Source: Styela clava
Lineage: Eukaryota > Chordata > Ascidiacea > Stolidobranchia > Styelidae
Assembly (NCBI RefSeq): GCF_964204865.1
Contig: NC_135261.1
Span: 3,162,001-3,226,000, forward strand
Direction: 5' to 3'
Length of the DNA: 64,000 nucleotides
The notes under the pieces were generated by a model. The model had not been told where the DNA came from. It searched no databases and saw nothing but the letters and a program-made list of their open reading frames with translations. The position numbers and the translations under genes were made by a program. Each line of letters begins with the position of its first letter. Position 1 is the stretch's first letter. This document shows, one piece after another, positions 13,301-28,300 of this stretch.

Positions 13301-16300
13301 TCTAAAAAGGGGGCAAGGCTTAAAGAGTCTGCGAAACATGTTAGCCTCACTCAAATCTGAATTTAATTGCAGGATCAAACTAAAGGAAAGCAGTCTCAAT
13401 GGAAACAACTAGACAAGAATTTAAAACAGGTATTTTATTATGAGCGTTATTCATAAATTGATGATTTATCCAAATAATTATATTATTCAGTCTTTTTTGT
13501 AAGTTCACTTGTTTTGTGCAAGTTTTTGCGCTTGATGAACTTGATAAATCATATTCATGACATAGTGCTGGTTGGCAGGCCACATGTTAATGCAGCATGC
13601 GCCTATAGTATAGTACATAATAGGGCACTCCAGAAGTGTGTGTACCAATATGAGGTAACTAATTTTGTTCGCCTATTTTATGTCAAGTTGTGTGAAGGGA
13701 CTGAGCAGGGGGTATATTCACTTGGATAACACAGACAGTCCCCAAACTCGTAAATGAACTAAAATAAGAAAAATTGGAATAAAAATGTGCCCTAACCTGG
13801 CACAGGAGTACCCATAATAGTACACATATGCCAATAGTACAAACTTGATGATTTAATCTTGATAAATGATGAAACTGTTTTTAGATATTTCTGTGCAATT
13901 GTTCAGATCTCTGGTATATATGCGCTTCACTCTGTGGCCAAAAGTCAGTTTCGCAAATTTCCTGAAAAATCTCAGTTTTATCCTTTTTACGACAGATCTA
14001 CAAAGTTTAACTCCTTTTTCACAGATTGAAAGAGTTGTCTCAAAGAAAGCGAACATTCTTCTAACTCATTGGAGAGATCAGATGGGAATAGCAAGAAAGG
14101 AGCAGCCTCAGCAGAAGCCCATAGTGTTAAGAAAACGAAGACAAAGAATCAAATCTGAGGCAAATTGGCCGTTGTTCTATTACCAGTAAGTTACTTTTTT
14201 TGGATTTTTTCGTCAGGATTGCTGGACTTGAAGTATGTTTACAGATGGCTTGTTGAAATTTTGTTGTTTTTGTTAGGTTATTCGTGTTGTTGTCTGCGCC
14301 AAAATTGTTTTTCTCTTTACCCAATGACCCTTTTCAAATTTTCGATTCCTAGAGGTGTCCATATCTTCTAGAGGGCTGTAATTTTTCCATAATTTCTATA
14401 CAGCTTAGGCTCACTGTTTTCCCCAAAAGTTTGCATTTTTTTAGATGGACATATCATATATATATATATATAAATTGCAATTGAATTGCATTATAAAAAC
14501 GTCGGTTGTCTACCAATAACAGAACTTTATTTAAAAGTTTGAAGTTGTTCTGATTTCATTTTCTTTATTATAGATTCACCATGGATCATTCATTGCCGAA
14601 CTTGATTTGGAACTACAAGGTAATTATAATGAATTTCTCTTCATTTTTTCTGGTTCTAATCTACCTAGTAACCAATGACTTGAGAAATAGTGATCTCTGG
14701 AGATTTTAAGATTCTTTAAGATATAATAGGGGTTTTATGGGTGCTCCGGAAGTATGCGAACCAAGATGGCGGACATCGGAACGTAACATGGGTAACAGGA
14801 TTAGGCGATAATTTTTTTCCAATTTTCCTTATTTTAGTCCTATTATCAGTTCGAAGACTAGCCAAGAGCCTCCCGTAGTATTTATACCTAAAATTATGGC
14901 CTGACCCTGCCCTATTACACATATTACATTCCGATGTCTGCCATCTTGGTTCGTATACTTCGGGAGCCCCGTTTTATGTTTACCCATGGGGGACAGCATG
15001 TAAAATGACCTTATCACTTCGATTCAGCCACGATTTCTCGTCCAGTTACATGACCGTGTCAGATATAGGAATAGTTAACCAGTTTAAGTTTGAGACGCAT
15101 AGACTGTTGACTTCGACTTTTATTCATGCAAGCCTTTCATTTCGAACAAGGCCCAGTAATATCCAACGATAGGTATGAATCTGGTATTTTTAAAACAGTT
15201 GGAATTTTACTGGTTTTGTCATTGTCCATCCTATTTGATAATTTGGGGTAATTGAATTATATAAAATAATTTTCCAATAAGCCTAAGAAAAGAAGCTGGA
15301 AGCAATTTGAAAATAAATTCAAGTATAGGAGATAAGATATAGTAAAAATTACTGAACTATTTTCTTTTCCATACAGACACGAGAAGAACTGCGGGACGCC
15401 CTTGAAAACGAAATGAGAGCTTTTAATGTTGACAAAGAACTTGGTCAAAGTATTGAAATTTCCTGGAATCATCAAGAGTTTGAGGTTAATCATGATTTAG
15501 TTGGACTGTTCATAGCAGCATGGATGCCAAAACACAGATTCTGGATATTTTGGTTTTCTCTGCTTTAATAAACCCAGTTTGCAGGCTTAAATCTGTCTGT
15601 AGAAATATAAGAAGTTGTCACCTCACTCAGAATGTAAAAAAAATTGTAGTCTCCATCTTCCATCTTAAGCCTTCACGAAAAGACTGTTTGTTTCGAGCTT
15701 TGTTAGGAGTAACACTGAATTCATGAACATAGTGGAATGTTTTAAATACTTGCTAAATATTAAAGATGATGTTTTGTTACTTTTAGGTTCAATATGAATG
15801 TTTGGCCGAAGAAATCAAGATCGGAGATTATTATTTGAGACTTCTTCTTGAGGAAGATGAAAATGAAGAGAATGGCGCCATCAAGAGATCGTGAGTTGCT
15901 TTGTATTTGGTTATAACAGATATCGACGTAAATTGTTCCTGTATTTAACTACAGCACCAAATGTCGCTGTCCGATGGCCAAAGTTTTTCTTAAAATTCTA
16001 TGCTCTATTACAGATATGAATTTTTCAATGATCTTTACCATCGTTTCTTACTGACACCGAAGACAGCCATGAAGTGCATGTGTTTGCAAGCAATGAGCAT
16101 TGTATATGGGAGATGTTGGGAAGAGATCGGACCTTTCAATGATACTAGATACCTTGTTGGGATGCTGGAAAGGGTTGGTTTTTGTGTTATGTTATAGTCG
16201 GGTAGTCAGGAATGTCTGAAAAAAATTATATTCAGGACATATGAGATTTTAGGATAGGGGATTTAAAAAAAAATCACCATTATAAGAAGTGGCGTAGCCA

Positions 16301-19300
16301 GGGGGGTAGGGTTGGGGGTTGGAAGCCTTCTTTTGAAATGTAAAAAAAAGCATTTTTCTGTATAATCTATAGCAATTTTTCATAGCATGAAACGCTTTTC
16401 AGACTCATCAAGAATCTTGATCCGGCCGGACCCGCTACCAGTTTGGTCCTAACTTGGCATTAAGAAATTTGAACCCCCCCTTTTCCCCCCTTTGAAAATT
16501 CTTGGCCACGCCCCTGATTACGTGCATTGACATTTGATTGTCACATGCGAATTGACTGCATCAAACTGATGCTGATAAGAGTTGTATAAACAATATAATT
16601 TTAGCTATTATGCATTACCAAATTCATTTACTATCAGATTACTATTTCTGCCAATTTCTTTGTGGAAGATTTATTCAGAAAATATTACATAATTTCTCAG
16701 AATGTATGCTATTCATAGAAGTAGACTACTTGGTTTTGGCCATTTCCGGTTCTTGTATGGCCTATAATGGGAGTGCTAAATGTATTTAACATCAAAACCA
16801 TACTGCTCTATCAATTTATTGTATATTGGAATTTCGGTGCTCCCAAAGTATGCGAACCAAGATGGCGGACATCGGAACGTAACCTGGGTAACTGGTTAGG
16901 GTTAGGCGATAATTTTTTTCCAATTTTCCTTATTTTAGTCCTATTATCAGTTCGAAGACTATCCAAGAGCCTCCCGTAGTATTTATACCTAAAATTATGG
17001 CCTAACCCTAACCTAGTACACATATTACATTCCGATGTCCGCCATCTTGGTTAGCATACTTCGGGAGCCCCGGAATTTCCATGGAAAATGATGGATTGTT
17101 GTTGAAATGTTCTTTCATTTTCAGTGCTCAGATCGCCTTGAACGTGACAGGTTGATTTTGTTCATCCAGAAGTTGATAAAACATAAGGTATGTGACAAAT
17201 TTCGTTGGTATTATGATGGTATGCTAGTGCCATTTAATTCTAACAAAATCGTATGAAAGTGAACAAAGTTTTAATGAGAATTCGATACGATTAGTAAACT
17301 GTATTGAAAAAAAAAAGACTTTTATATTCATGTAAGTGAAGAGAAAAAGCCAATATATGTTACCCATGTCTCTAATGCAATAATAGATAATTTATATATG
17401 GCTACTTACATAAAAAAGAAAATTTTTTTTTAAATTTTTTTTTTGATTTTAGAAAAACGATATATATACCCCGTCCCTTCAACTGCAAACCCAAACTAAA
17501 AATCTTTTTTAGAAAAACGTTAAAGAAGCACTCGATGCAAATGCAATCCGAATTCTTGTTGACCTACTGAGTCTTGCCCATCTTCATACAACACGAGCTT
17601 ATGTTCCGACACAAACCAACGTCATTGAAGGAACAGATGAAATGGTAGCGGGAGCTGCAGAGAAAGAATGGTATTTTGGAAATAAGGAAAAAGAGAGACT
17701 TGGACCTTACAGTTTCAATGAGGTATAGTGGTAGAGATAAATAAATAATGGTTTATTGCTGAATATTTCACCAGAGTTGCAGTAAAAATAAACAAACGAA
17801 CAATAATTATAAAATATAATCCCAAAGGGGTGGGCGAGACCTCTTTGACTGTTTGAATGATTATTTGGTACTCCTGAATTATGCGCACCAAGATGTCGCA
17901 TAACCTGAACCCTAACCTGGTACACTACCTGAGTTCAGGTTGTGCGCCATCTTGGTGCGCATACTTCAGGAGGTCCGATTATTTTACTAATGACACTTTA
18001 TCAGCTTTTAATATTGAATATTTTTTGACTAAAAATGGTTTTTAAATGCTGGCTACCTTTACCACTATTATTGTAAGAGCTTTTTGTTAGAAATTTATGT
18101 ACTTTCAACTTTTTATGTATATTGCCAAGTTACATCAGCTGTTAACTTAATAATCGTTTCAACACTACATGATACTAATGACCACCTAATATAGTGTTTG
18201 CTTCTTTCTTGAATTCCCATGATAACTATTCTGGAATTTGAGGACAATATATTTATATTTATTAAAATATTGTTTGATTTGTGATAAAATTTTCAAATTG
18301 GCCAATTTTGGAAAATTATGTTCTCTACTCTTAGGATTGGCTACTTGTTGTATTGAAAAAAGTTTGACTTCATCTTTTTTTTACTTTTTCGGTGAAATCG
18401 GAATGTTTTTAAACAGAAATGTAGTCTGGTAGTGGAGATGTTGCATCTTCCTAGTATTGCTTTGTTGTAAATATGCCTGCTTTCAGTTTGATTTCGGTAA
18501 CAAATTCTTCTGTTTTAGATGAAAGATTTCTGGAAAGATGGCACACTGACACCTAAAAGCCGATGCTGGGCACAAGGAATGGATGGATGGAGACCATTAC
18601 ATGCAATCCGACAACTGAAATGGTGCTTGATGGCCACTGGTCAAGCAGTTATGAATGAAACAGATCTTGCTATAACAATATTAAACATGCTAATCACTAT
18701 TTGTGATTACTATCCAAGCAGGTATAGCCTATCTTAGCCTTAGCTTGTAAAATTAGCTGTCAGTACTTTTAAAATACCATATGCTCGGACATTTCGTGAC
18801 AAAATGGTAATTTAAAAAATGTGGACCAGCAAATACGCATCAACTCACGAAACACTCTCATAATAAGCATTAAACTAGATTTAGCAATGGTGGACTGACT
18901 ATACAAGAAATTTTATTTGGGTCGACTTTAACTTCACAACTTTAAAATTAGAAGGCAGCAAGTAGTATGACTTCATATCAGGTTTCCCAACCTTTTAGGG
19001 CTCATGGCCTTTTTTCGGATGCTTTTAGCACTCATGGGCGCCCCCTGTTTATCACTTCAGGGGTATTCACAGTGATATTTTAATTGATAGATTCCAAATC
19101 CCATTATGTTAAAACAGATCATGCTCGAAAAGTGAAAACACCATTAAAATAACCTAATCAAGTAATGAAACTACGAAGAACAGAAGTTTTCTTATCAAGA
19201 AAAAAGTAAAATTAGTTTTGGGTCAAGCATTTTGAAACTCGGTCTGTGGCACCTTTGGAGGCGGCGGGCTGCCAGTTGGGAATCGCTGCTTTATATAGTA

Positions 19301-22300
19301 CTGGAAGCCCAGAACTTCACCCAAAAAACTTGGTTTTGAGTTTCACAGACTTCTTCAAAAGCAATGTTTTCGGGGTCTGGTGATAAAACCTGGGCTGAGA
19401 CTCTAGCAAACATCCATTGCTTCCTTAGTCCAATTCTTGATCGATATGTTCGCTTGTAACAATATTTTTTGTATTTCAGGGATGCAGACAATGCTGTGAT
19501 TCGTCCACTACCAAGAGCAAAAAGGTTGTTGAGTGAAACTGTGTGTCTTCCTCATATAGTGCAGGTATTATTCAATTTCTCGTAGCTCAGGTTATTTTGA
19601 ATTCAATATCGGGAACCTTGCTCAAGAACAAGCTTTCTTAACAACCAATTCAGCAGTCTTATTTTGCCTAAATTTTTATCAATATTTTTTTGATTTCTGT
19701 CTTGGGTGAAGGAAAATGTGTGAATTTGTCACTTCAAAGATCTCCAAAGCCGTTTCATTTTTGCGACAATGCTGTGAACGACATGCTAATTCTGTTAGTG
19801 ACGTTTTCTTTCTGAAAACATTGAAGTTTTAATCTATTTCAACCTCTACTTTTTGTTTATAGCTTCTCTTGACCTTTGACCCCATACTTGTTGAGAAAAC
19901 TGCAGTTGTATTGCAACATGTCATTGAAGATAATCCTATGCTTTCTAGAATGTATTTAACTGGTAAGTGGGATTTGTGCTTTATTATTTTATTTGTAAGT
20001 TCATCTCAAGGCACTGACTAAGGGGTTAATCAAGCTGCCGAACTGATATAAATATGAGGTATAAGCAGTGGTGGGATTCAGCCGGTTCGCACCAGTTCTA
20101 TAGAACCGTCTAAAGGAATTTTATGAGATCAGTGAACCAGTTAGAATTACTGGTTACTGTTCTGTTTGTAACAAAACTGGCTGAAAAATACGGCTTTTGT
20201 GAAAGAACCTGCTGACAAAAGATTTGAATCCCACCCCTGGGTATAAGGTTATGGAATGGTGGATTGCAATATTTGGCTACGTTCCTCTGCCCACCACTTC
20301 ACCCACTGTAAGAAATTGGGTAGGTAGTGCAAAACCAGAAAAATCGAGCTAGGCATTAAGAATACATCCTCGCCGCCACAGGGTGGTTCAAGCAACAGGT
20401 AGACGGTTACTGCTTGATCCTCCATGAAGTCCATGCATTTTAAACAAATAACTGATTCCATACCCGACATGTGTTGGTAACCGGACGTGGAACTGTGATC
20501 TCCATTTGATTAAGTCGTTTTACCGACTTTCCTTTCCTCCGTGAATTCAGGGATGGCCATTTCCGAATACTAAACTATTCCGAATACATTCTAAAATAAT
20601 GTTTTCGAATCTGGAATTCCGAATACATTCTAAAATCGAAAATAACACATTTTTGTTTTAGTTTATTAAAACCCAGTAAATTAGGAAATAAGCTTCAATA
20701 GAAATATCAGAATAAAGCCACAAACCAACAGTATATGTACAAAAAGTAATTGATAGTTTATAGCTATCAATAAAAAATAATAGCAACTTGTGACACGTCA
20801 GTTTATTAAAATTATTCACTTTGTACAAATGACCATATGAAAAGATAGCCAAGGAGTTGTCTGACGCTTTCTATCATTGATACCATGATATTACGATAAC
20901 AGTCAAGTCTATTGACAAAAATACTACTTGTATTCAGATAATTGTGTATATTTTCTGTGAGTAATCAAATTTATTGGCAATACAGGCAACTGAAACAAGC
21001 AACAACAATCGAAAATCCATTATGCCTTTAAAAATTCTAATATTTAAGCTTAGAGTATTTTACTACCTACCAGTATATTTGTATATTAATTTATGTGAAC
21101 CATATTGTTAATATGTGTAACATATTGTTGTGTTCAAATTAGAAATAAATTAATAGAGAATAGATGACCACCACTGCCAGCCGCGCAGCCAGGATTTTCA
21201 AAATCGGAAATTCCCATTGCCGCCTGTAACACCCACCGCGATTCCGCGCTCGTTAAAAGAGCCGTCTTTTCAGCGTATAATGATCATCCTGTTACCTAAA
21301 ATATTCAATCCATAACAACTACGGATTCTAAAATATCTTTATATATTAATTTAATGGGTCCAACGTAACTCGCGGTTGCTTCTTCTTACGTCAGAAAAAA
21401 ACATTATTATTCGGTCCACAGCGATCTGTGACCTAAAAGTACGAGATAAACCACATTATATTTCATATTATGTCAAGCTATTTATAGATGCTGGTAAAGT
21501 TTAACCAACAGAAAATTTTAATACGTATTTTTGCAATCTTGCCAACTCGGTATCGCCGTTAGAAAAATCTCAAATAATGATATACAAATTCTGTTAAGTG
21601 TAGTGTATAATTCATTTCATACAATGAATATACATATAAAGTTTAGCAAGCAGTAAATTAAAAATACATATTCATCGCCGCGATTATGCCACCTGTTAAA
21701 AGTGTCGACTTTTACAACAAATGATATAACAACGAGTATATATATTTCTGTTGTGCAAAGTGATGAATTCGTGACCGATACGGGCATATTTAAAATGTCT
21801 TGCTTTATTAATTTAATTGTCTTCAATTAAACCTGCGGTTGCGTCGACAAAATAAAATCCTCACCACTCTTATATACCATTGCAATCCGCGATCATAGGA
21901 ATAAAAACGTGTGGTAAACTGCCCGATTAAATAATGTTCAGATCCGTACTTTGCGAATTCGGCAAATATTTAGATGTAGGCCTACTTGTTAACAGTGACT
22001 CCGCTCAATCGAAATGCTGACACTCTGATTATTTTTAGATAAAACCGTCGAAAAATCCATAAATCTGCTGTAACATCTCAGAGTAAAATTTATTTCATCA
22101 CAATAAAATTAATTGAATATACTTTTAAGATTAATTATATTATATACATCCTCACAACCCGGGAAAATGTCGCGTTTCATACCTTGTATAATGTTAACAC
22201 GAAAATATTTGAGGGCAATTTAAAGCAATGAATAATCAGGCAAATCCCGCCCTCAATTCGTGACGATATGATTCTAAACGCCCGACTAAACATAATGTGT

Positions 22301-25300
22301 ACGGTAGGCCCACGAAATTTGGCGATTTCCACAGCCTAGAAAAGCGTTTTATAAATTTTCGCGGGCCTCAATAAAACTTATATTGTTTGCGGTTTTATTT
22401 TCAGTTTTTTAAATTGTCGCTTTTCAATCAAAAAGTTGCATTGTCTTTAGAAACTCGCCGCCGATGAACGTATTTACCAGATTCACAATTCCGTGCGCGT
22501 ACAAAAATAAAATAATTGTCGTCGTTATCGTGGAACAAATTTGTGGGAAATTTTCGTTTTAGAGAAAATAACACAAGCGTAAAGACGTTTACGGCCTAAA
22601 TAACACGTTACGCTGATGAGTGATGAAAACAATCACGCGCAAGTTTCTATCGAGAATGTTTTCATTCAACGGAAACGTCTTGGAAGCGGCGTCGGCCGAA
22701 AATGTGTGACGTCACACAAATATTCGATATTCTTATGAACGCTATTTCCGATATTCGAATGACGAGATATTCGAATACATTCGAATACTTTATTCGAATT
22801 GGCCATCCCTGTCCGTGATAAATATGTGAATCCAGAGTGCAGATGGGAAATTGCCTCGTAACAATAAAACGATAGTCTAAATATTTAATATTTTGTTTCC
22901 AGGCGTCTTCTTTTTCATCCTAATGTACACCGGCTCCAATGTGATCCCAATTGGAAAGTTTTTGAAATATTTGCATTTGAAACAAGCATTCAGGACATCT
23001 GATGAGGTAAATGTTGAATTGTGAAGTTGGTTTTTTAAACTTTTTTTTGGTAATATTTAAAGATAGATGTTCTTATTCTATATTGTACTCAAAGTTCAGT
23101 ATTGTATGTACTGATGTACTGATGCGTTGAAAAGAAAGTTGTTCTCTGAAAATATTAGTTTGAGACAAAAACGTTTTCTTCACAATCATATACATTTATC
23201 AATGAATTTTGTGAGCTTGTTCTTGCCCACATTAACAATCATAAATCTCCTGAATGCCTGATATGGTCGATTCTCAATGCTAATTTTTATTTCATCATTC
23301 GGTACTCCCGTAGTATGTGTACCAGGTTAGGTTTTCTTTATTTTAGTTCTATTACGAGTTCGGGGACTGTCTGTGTTAGTCAAGTGAATATACCCACTGC
23401 CCATAGGCTTCCGTCCTTTCAAACAACTTGATGTAAAATAGGAGAACAAAATTAGTTACCTCCATATTGATACACATACTTCTGGAGCGATGATCGTTTC
23501 ATGTCAAGTTCTAATTACAAAGATAGAGGTAAAATATAGTGTGCTGTGATGTGCAATCTAGGAACCGCCTGGATACATTTAAAAAAATGTGTATTTCTGT
23601 TTTCAGAATGTCTCTGACATGGTCAGCCACTCAATCCTTGGTGCATTGCTACCTGAAGCCATGATACATTACCTTGAGAACTATGGTGCTGAAAAGTTTG
23701 CTGAAATATTTCTGGGAGAGTTCGATACCCCAGAAGCTATCTGGAACAGTGAAATGAGGTTTGTGATTGCGAACGAATTGTTTTTATTGAAATCTATATA
23801 ATGGTAGGCAGGGATAGCCAATTCGAATGTATTCGAATATCTCGTCATTCGAATATCGGAATTAGCGTTCATAAGAATATCGGATATTTGTGTGACGTCA
23901 CACATTTTCAACGCCGCTCTCAAGACGTTTCCGTTGAATGAAAACATTCTCGATAGAAACTTGCGCGTGATTGTTTTCATCACTCATCAGCGTAACGTGT
24001 TATTTAGGCTGTAAACGCCTTTACGTTTGTGTTATTTTCTCTAAAACGAAAATTTTCCACAAATTTGTTCCACGTAACGAAGACAATTATTTTATTTTTG
24101 TACGCGCACGGAATTGTGAATCTGGTAAATACGTTCATCGGCGGCGAGTTTCTAAAGACAACGCAACTTTTTGATTGAAAAGCGGCAATTTAAAATACTG
24201 AAAATAAAACCGTAAACAATATAAGTTTTATTGAGGCCCGTGAAAATTTGAAAAACGCTTTTCTAGGCAGTGAAAATCACAGAATTTCATGTGCCTCTGG
24301 CACACATTATGTTTGGTCGTCGTTTAGAAACATATCGTCACGAATTGAGGGCGGGATTTGCCTGATTATCCATTACTTTAAATTGCCGTCGAATATTTTC
24401 AAAGTATATTTAATCAATTTTATTTTGATGAAATAGAGAGAGAGAGAGAGAGATTTTTTATTTTCGTCAACCAGAAAAAAAAAAACAGTCATAACAAAAA
24501 TAATAATAATAATAATTTCACCTCGAGATGTTACAGACGATTTACGGATTTTTCGAACGGTTTTATCTAAAAATAATCAGAGTGGCAGCATTTCGATTGA
24601 GCGGAGACACTGTTAACAAGTACATCTAAATATTTGCCGAATTCGCAAAATACGGATCAAAACATTATTTAATCGGGCAGTTTACCACACGTTTTTATTT
24701 TTATGACCGCGGATTGCAATGGTATATAAGAGTGGTGAGGATTTTATTTTGTCGACGCAACCGCAGGTTAAATTGAAGACAATTAAATTAATAATGAAGC
24801 AAGACATTTTAAAAATGCCCGTATCGGTCACGAATTCATCACTTTGCACAACAGAAAAATATATTGTTATATTATTTGTTGTAAAAGTCGACTCTTTTAA
24901 CAGGTGGCATAATCGCGGCGATGAATACGTATTTTCAATTTACTGCTAAACTTTATATTTATATTCATTGTATGAAATGAATTATACTCTACACTTAACA
25001 GGATTTTATATCATTATTTGAGATTTTTATAACGGCGATAACGAATTGGCAAGATTGGAAAAATACGTATTAAAATTAAATACATCAGGCAGTTTATCTC
25101 GTACTTTTAGGTCACAGATCGCCGTGGACCGAATAGTAATGTTTTTTTTTGACGTAAGAAGAAGCAACCGCGAGTTACGTTGGACACATTAAATTAATAT
25201 ATAAAGATATTTTAGAAACTCGTAGTTGTCATGGATTGAATATTTTACGTAACAGGATGATCATTATACGCTGAAAAGACGTCTCTTTTAACGAGCGCGG

Positions 25301-28300
25301 AATCGCGGTGGGTGTTACCAAAGTCACTTTGGGTGTTACAGGCGGCAATGGGAATTTCCGATTTCGAAAATCCTGGCTGCGCGGCTGGCAGTGGTGGTCA
25401 TTTATCCTCTACTAATTTATTTCTAATTTCAACAAATATTAGAATTTTTAAAGGCATAATGGATTTTCGATTGTTGTTGCTTGTTTCAGTTGCCTGTATT
25501 GCCAATAAATTTTATTACTCTCAAAAAATATACACAATTATCTGAATACAAGTAGTATTTTTGTCAACAGACTTGACTATTATCATAATATCATGATACC
25601 AATGATAGAAAGCGTCAGACAACTCCTTGGCTATCTTTTCATATGGTCATTTGTACAAAGTGAATAATTTTAATAAACTGACTGTGTCACAAGTTGCTAA
25701 TATTTTTTATTGATAGCTATAAACTATCAATTATCTTGTGTACATATATTGTTGGTTTGTGGCTTTATTCTGATATTTTTATTGAAGCTTATTTCCTAAT
25801 TTACTGGGTTTTAATAAACTAAACAAAAATGTGTTATTTTCGATTTTAGAATGTATTCGGAATTCCAGATTCGAAAACATTATTTTAGAATGTATTCGGA
25901 ATATTTAGTATTCGGAAATGGCCATCCTGATGGTAGGGTCTTGCTGATATTGGTTTATTTTTAAGCCATGCTGGTTACTACTCAGACATACATTTATTGC
26001 CCAATGGGGGTTCTACCTCTTGCTTAATTAGCCATCCATACTTGAATACACACGATTACAACTAGGTATGCTTATTGCCAACCAGTGCAGAAGCAGACAA
26101 CTAAAACTGCTTTGACAGATTAGACTCGAAACTAAATAATGAAAAGTGATGGAGCATGTGCTGCTGTACGAATTGCCAATATTTTTAAAACAATTTTAGT
26201 TACAAACAAATCTAAAAAATTAAAAAAAATAGTAATTTAAACATTTTCAAGTATGGGTGGCAACTGAAATGACAAGAGCTAATGAACTATATTGATTTAT
26301 GACAGTACTTTACTCGTCATAAAATGCCAAAATATACAATCCAAACAATAAAAAAAAAAAAAATTCTAGTCATGGATGTGAATTGTTTTTAACTTTCAAA
26401 CCAGTCTTTAAAAACAATCAAAACTTTTTCAAATTAATTTCAGACGTTATCTGATTGAAAAGATCGCAGCCCACGTCGCAGATTTCAGTCCACGTTTGAT
26501 GAGCAACACCAGAGCGCTGTACCAGTACGTTCCCATTCCATCTATAAGTTATCCACAACTAGAGGAAGAATTGTTCTGCAACATGTATTATCTTAGACAT
26601 CTCTGTGATCAAACGAAATTCCCTGAATGGCCAATCAAAGATCCGGTGAGTAGACTAAATAGTTTAATTAATGGTTGCAAGTTGACTGAATTATTTTATG
26701 GCTCTAAGTTAGGGCGGTGATTCTCTAATTGTCCAGTACAGTGGTTCTCAAACGGTGAGGCGCGCCTTACAATGGGGGCATAGACAATTTTTTGTGGGGG
26801 CAGGAAGTTAATTGAAAATAAAAGTATTTGTTAGATATTTTGGATCTTCCCCCATCTTATTTTGCATTCCATCTTCGTATTTTCACTCAGCTCTGTGCAA
26901 GCAACAGCTCTTGTGTAGGGGCTACTATTTCAGAACGATTGAAATATTCAGGTTATGGACCGTACCTACTCAATTTTTCTGCACTCTGGGGGTAAGGTGG
27001 GCCATCTGGGCCCTTATGGCTTAAATATAAAGTGCTTATAAAGTGATTTCAGTCCCCCACAAAATAAAGTAGCTAACTGCTTGAGTCCTGTTTGGAGCAA
27101 AAAAAATATGTCATATAGAAAAATTGCTGACGTTAAGATAGACATGTGACCTTCTTGTCCATAGAATTAAGAATTGTTCTTTATCAAGTATCGCTCTCTT
27201 GTTTCTGTCAGATCAAACTTCTGAAAGACGTTCTGGAAGCCTGGAAAAAGGAAGTTGAGAAGAAACCTCCAACAATGTCTGAGGATGATGCTTATGAGGT
27301 TCTCAGGTTGCCAAAAAATCAAGGCCCGTAAGTGATGTTTCTTTGTTATATCTATTATATATGGTGAATTAGGCAGACAGGCCTAACAAGGCTAGGTGCT
27401 TGAGACAAGACTTGTGCTGAAAGGGTATTTAATATCTATCGGCTCAGCGATGTGACGCATCGTGCAAAGCCGAAGGGATACGCCCGTCAGCAGACCTCTG
27501 ATTACCCTTCATGGGTTCGCAGGTTACCGGCCGCTTGCTCCACCAACAAGTCCATGCTTCCAAAAACTAATAACTGGCTAACTATTCCCGACATGGACTG
27601 GTAACCGAACAAGAGGCCGTGATTCGCCATATGCCTAAGCTGTCTTATCATCTTTTTGTCGTCTTTTCTCTCTCTCGGGATAAATATGTAAAACATGTTG
27701 AGTCTTCTATTCTGCTCAAATTTTGCCTCCTGGATTTAAATTCCTAATTTTCTAGTTTAATACACTCAATTCTGTTGATAATAAACTATTGTTTAGTTAA
27801 ATTTTTATATTACCGTATTTCCTCGAAATTACGCCTATCTCGCGAATAGGTCAACTCCCTAAAAACGGCCGTAAAACGGCGATTTTATAAAAATTCGCGA
27901 ATAAGCCAGTCCTTCGAATCTTTACACGCCGGACGCCTTAAGAAAAATGTAGAAAGAGAGCAAAATTACTGTATACAAACAGTTCTCACGTTTGTGAGAA
28001 AATAAAACAATGCATAAAACAATTTCCTTTGATCGCCCACAAGGGCGGTTAATTTCGTTCCATGTCTGTTTCAAGGAAAGAAATAACGCTGTATTAACAC
28101 AGTCTTATAAATCGCTACGAATCTTAACACGCCACACGCCTTAAGAAAGGTGCAGAAAGAAAACAAAATTACTGTAACACAAACATTTCTTACATTTATC
28201 GTTTCTGTTTGTTAGCGAGGGCCATAGGTGGCTTCTTACCCGCAACTCTTACTTGTTAATTGATCCATCTGTCCTTAATATATCCACTATGTTTAAAGTT

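Noticed and set aside
21617..24949. Related ORFs in the two hAT-like copies (69 codons minus, 76 codons plus)
   Set aside because: They are the same stretch in the inverted copies, short, and lack hAT transposase or BED zinc-finger motifs.
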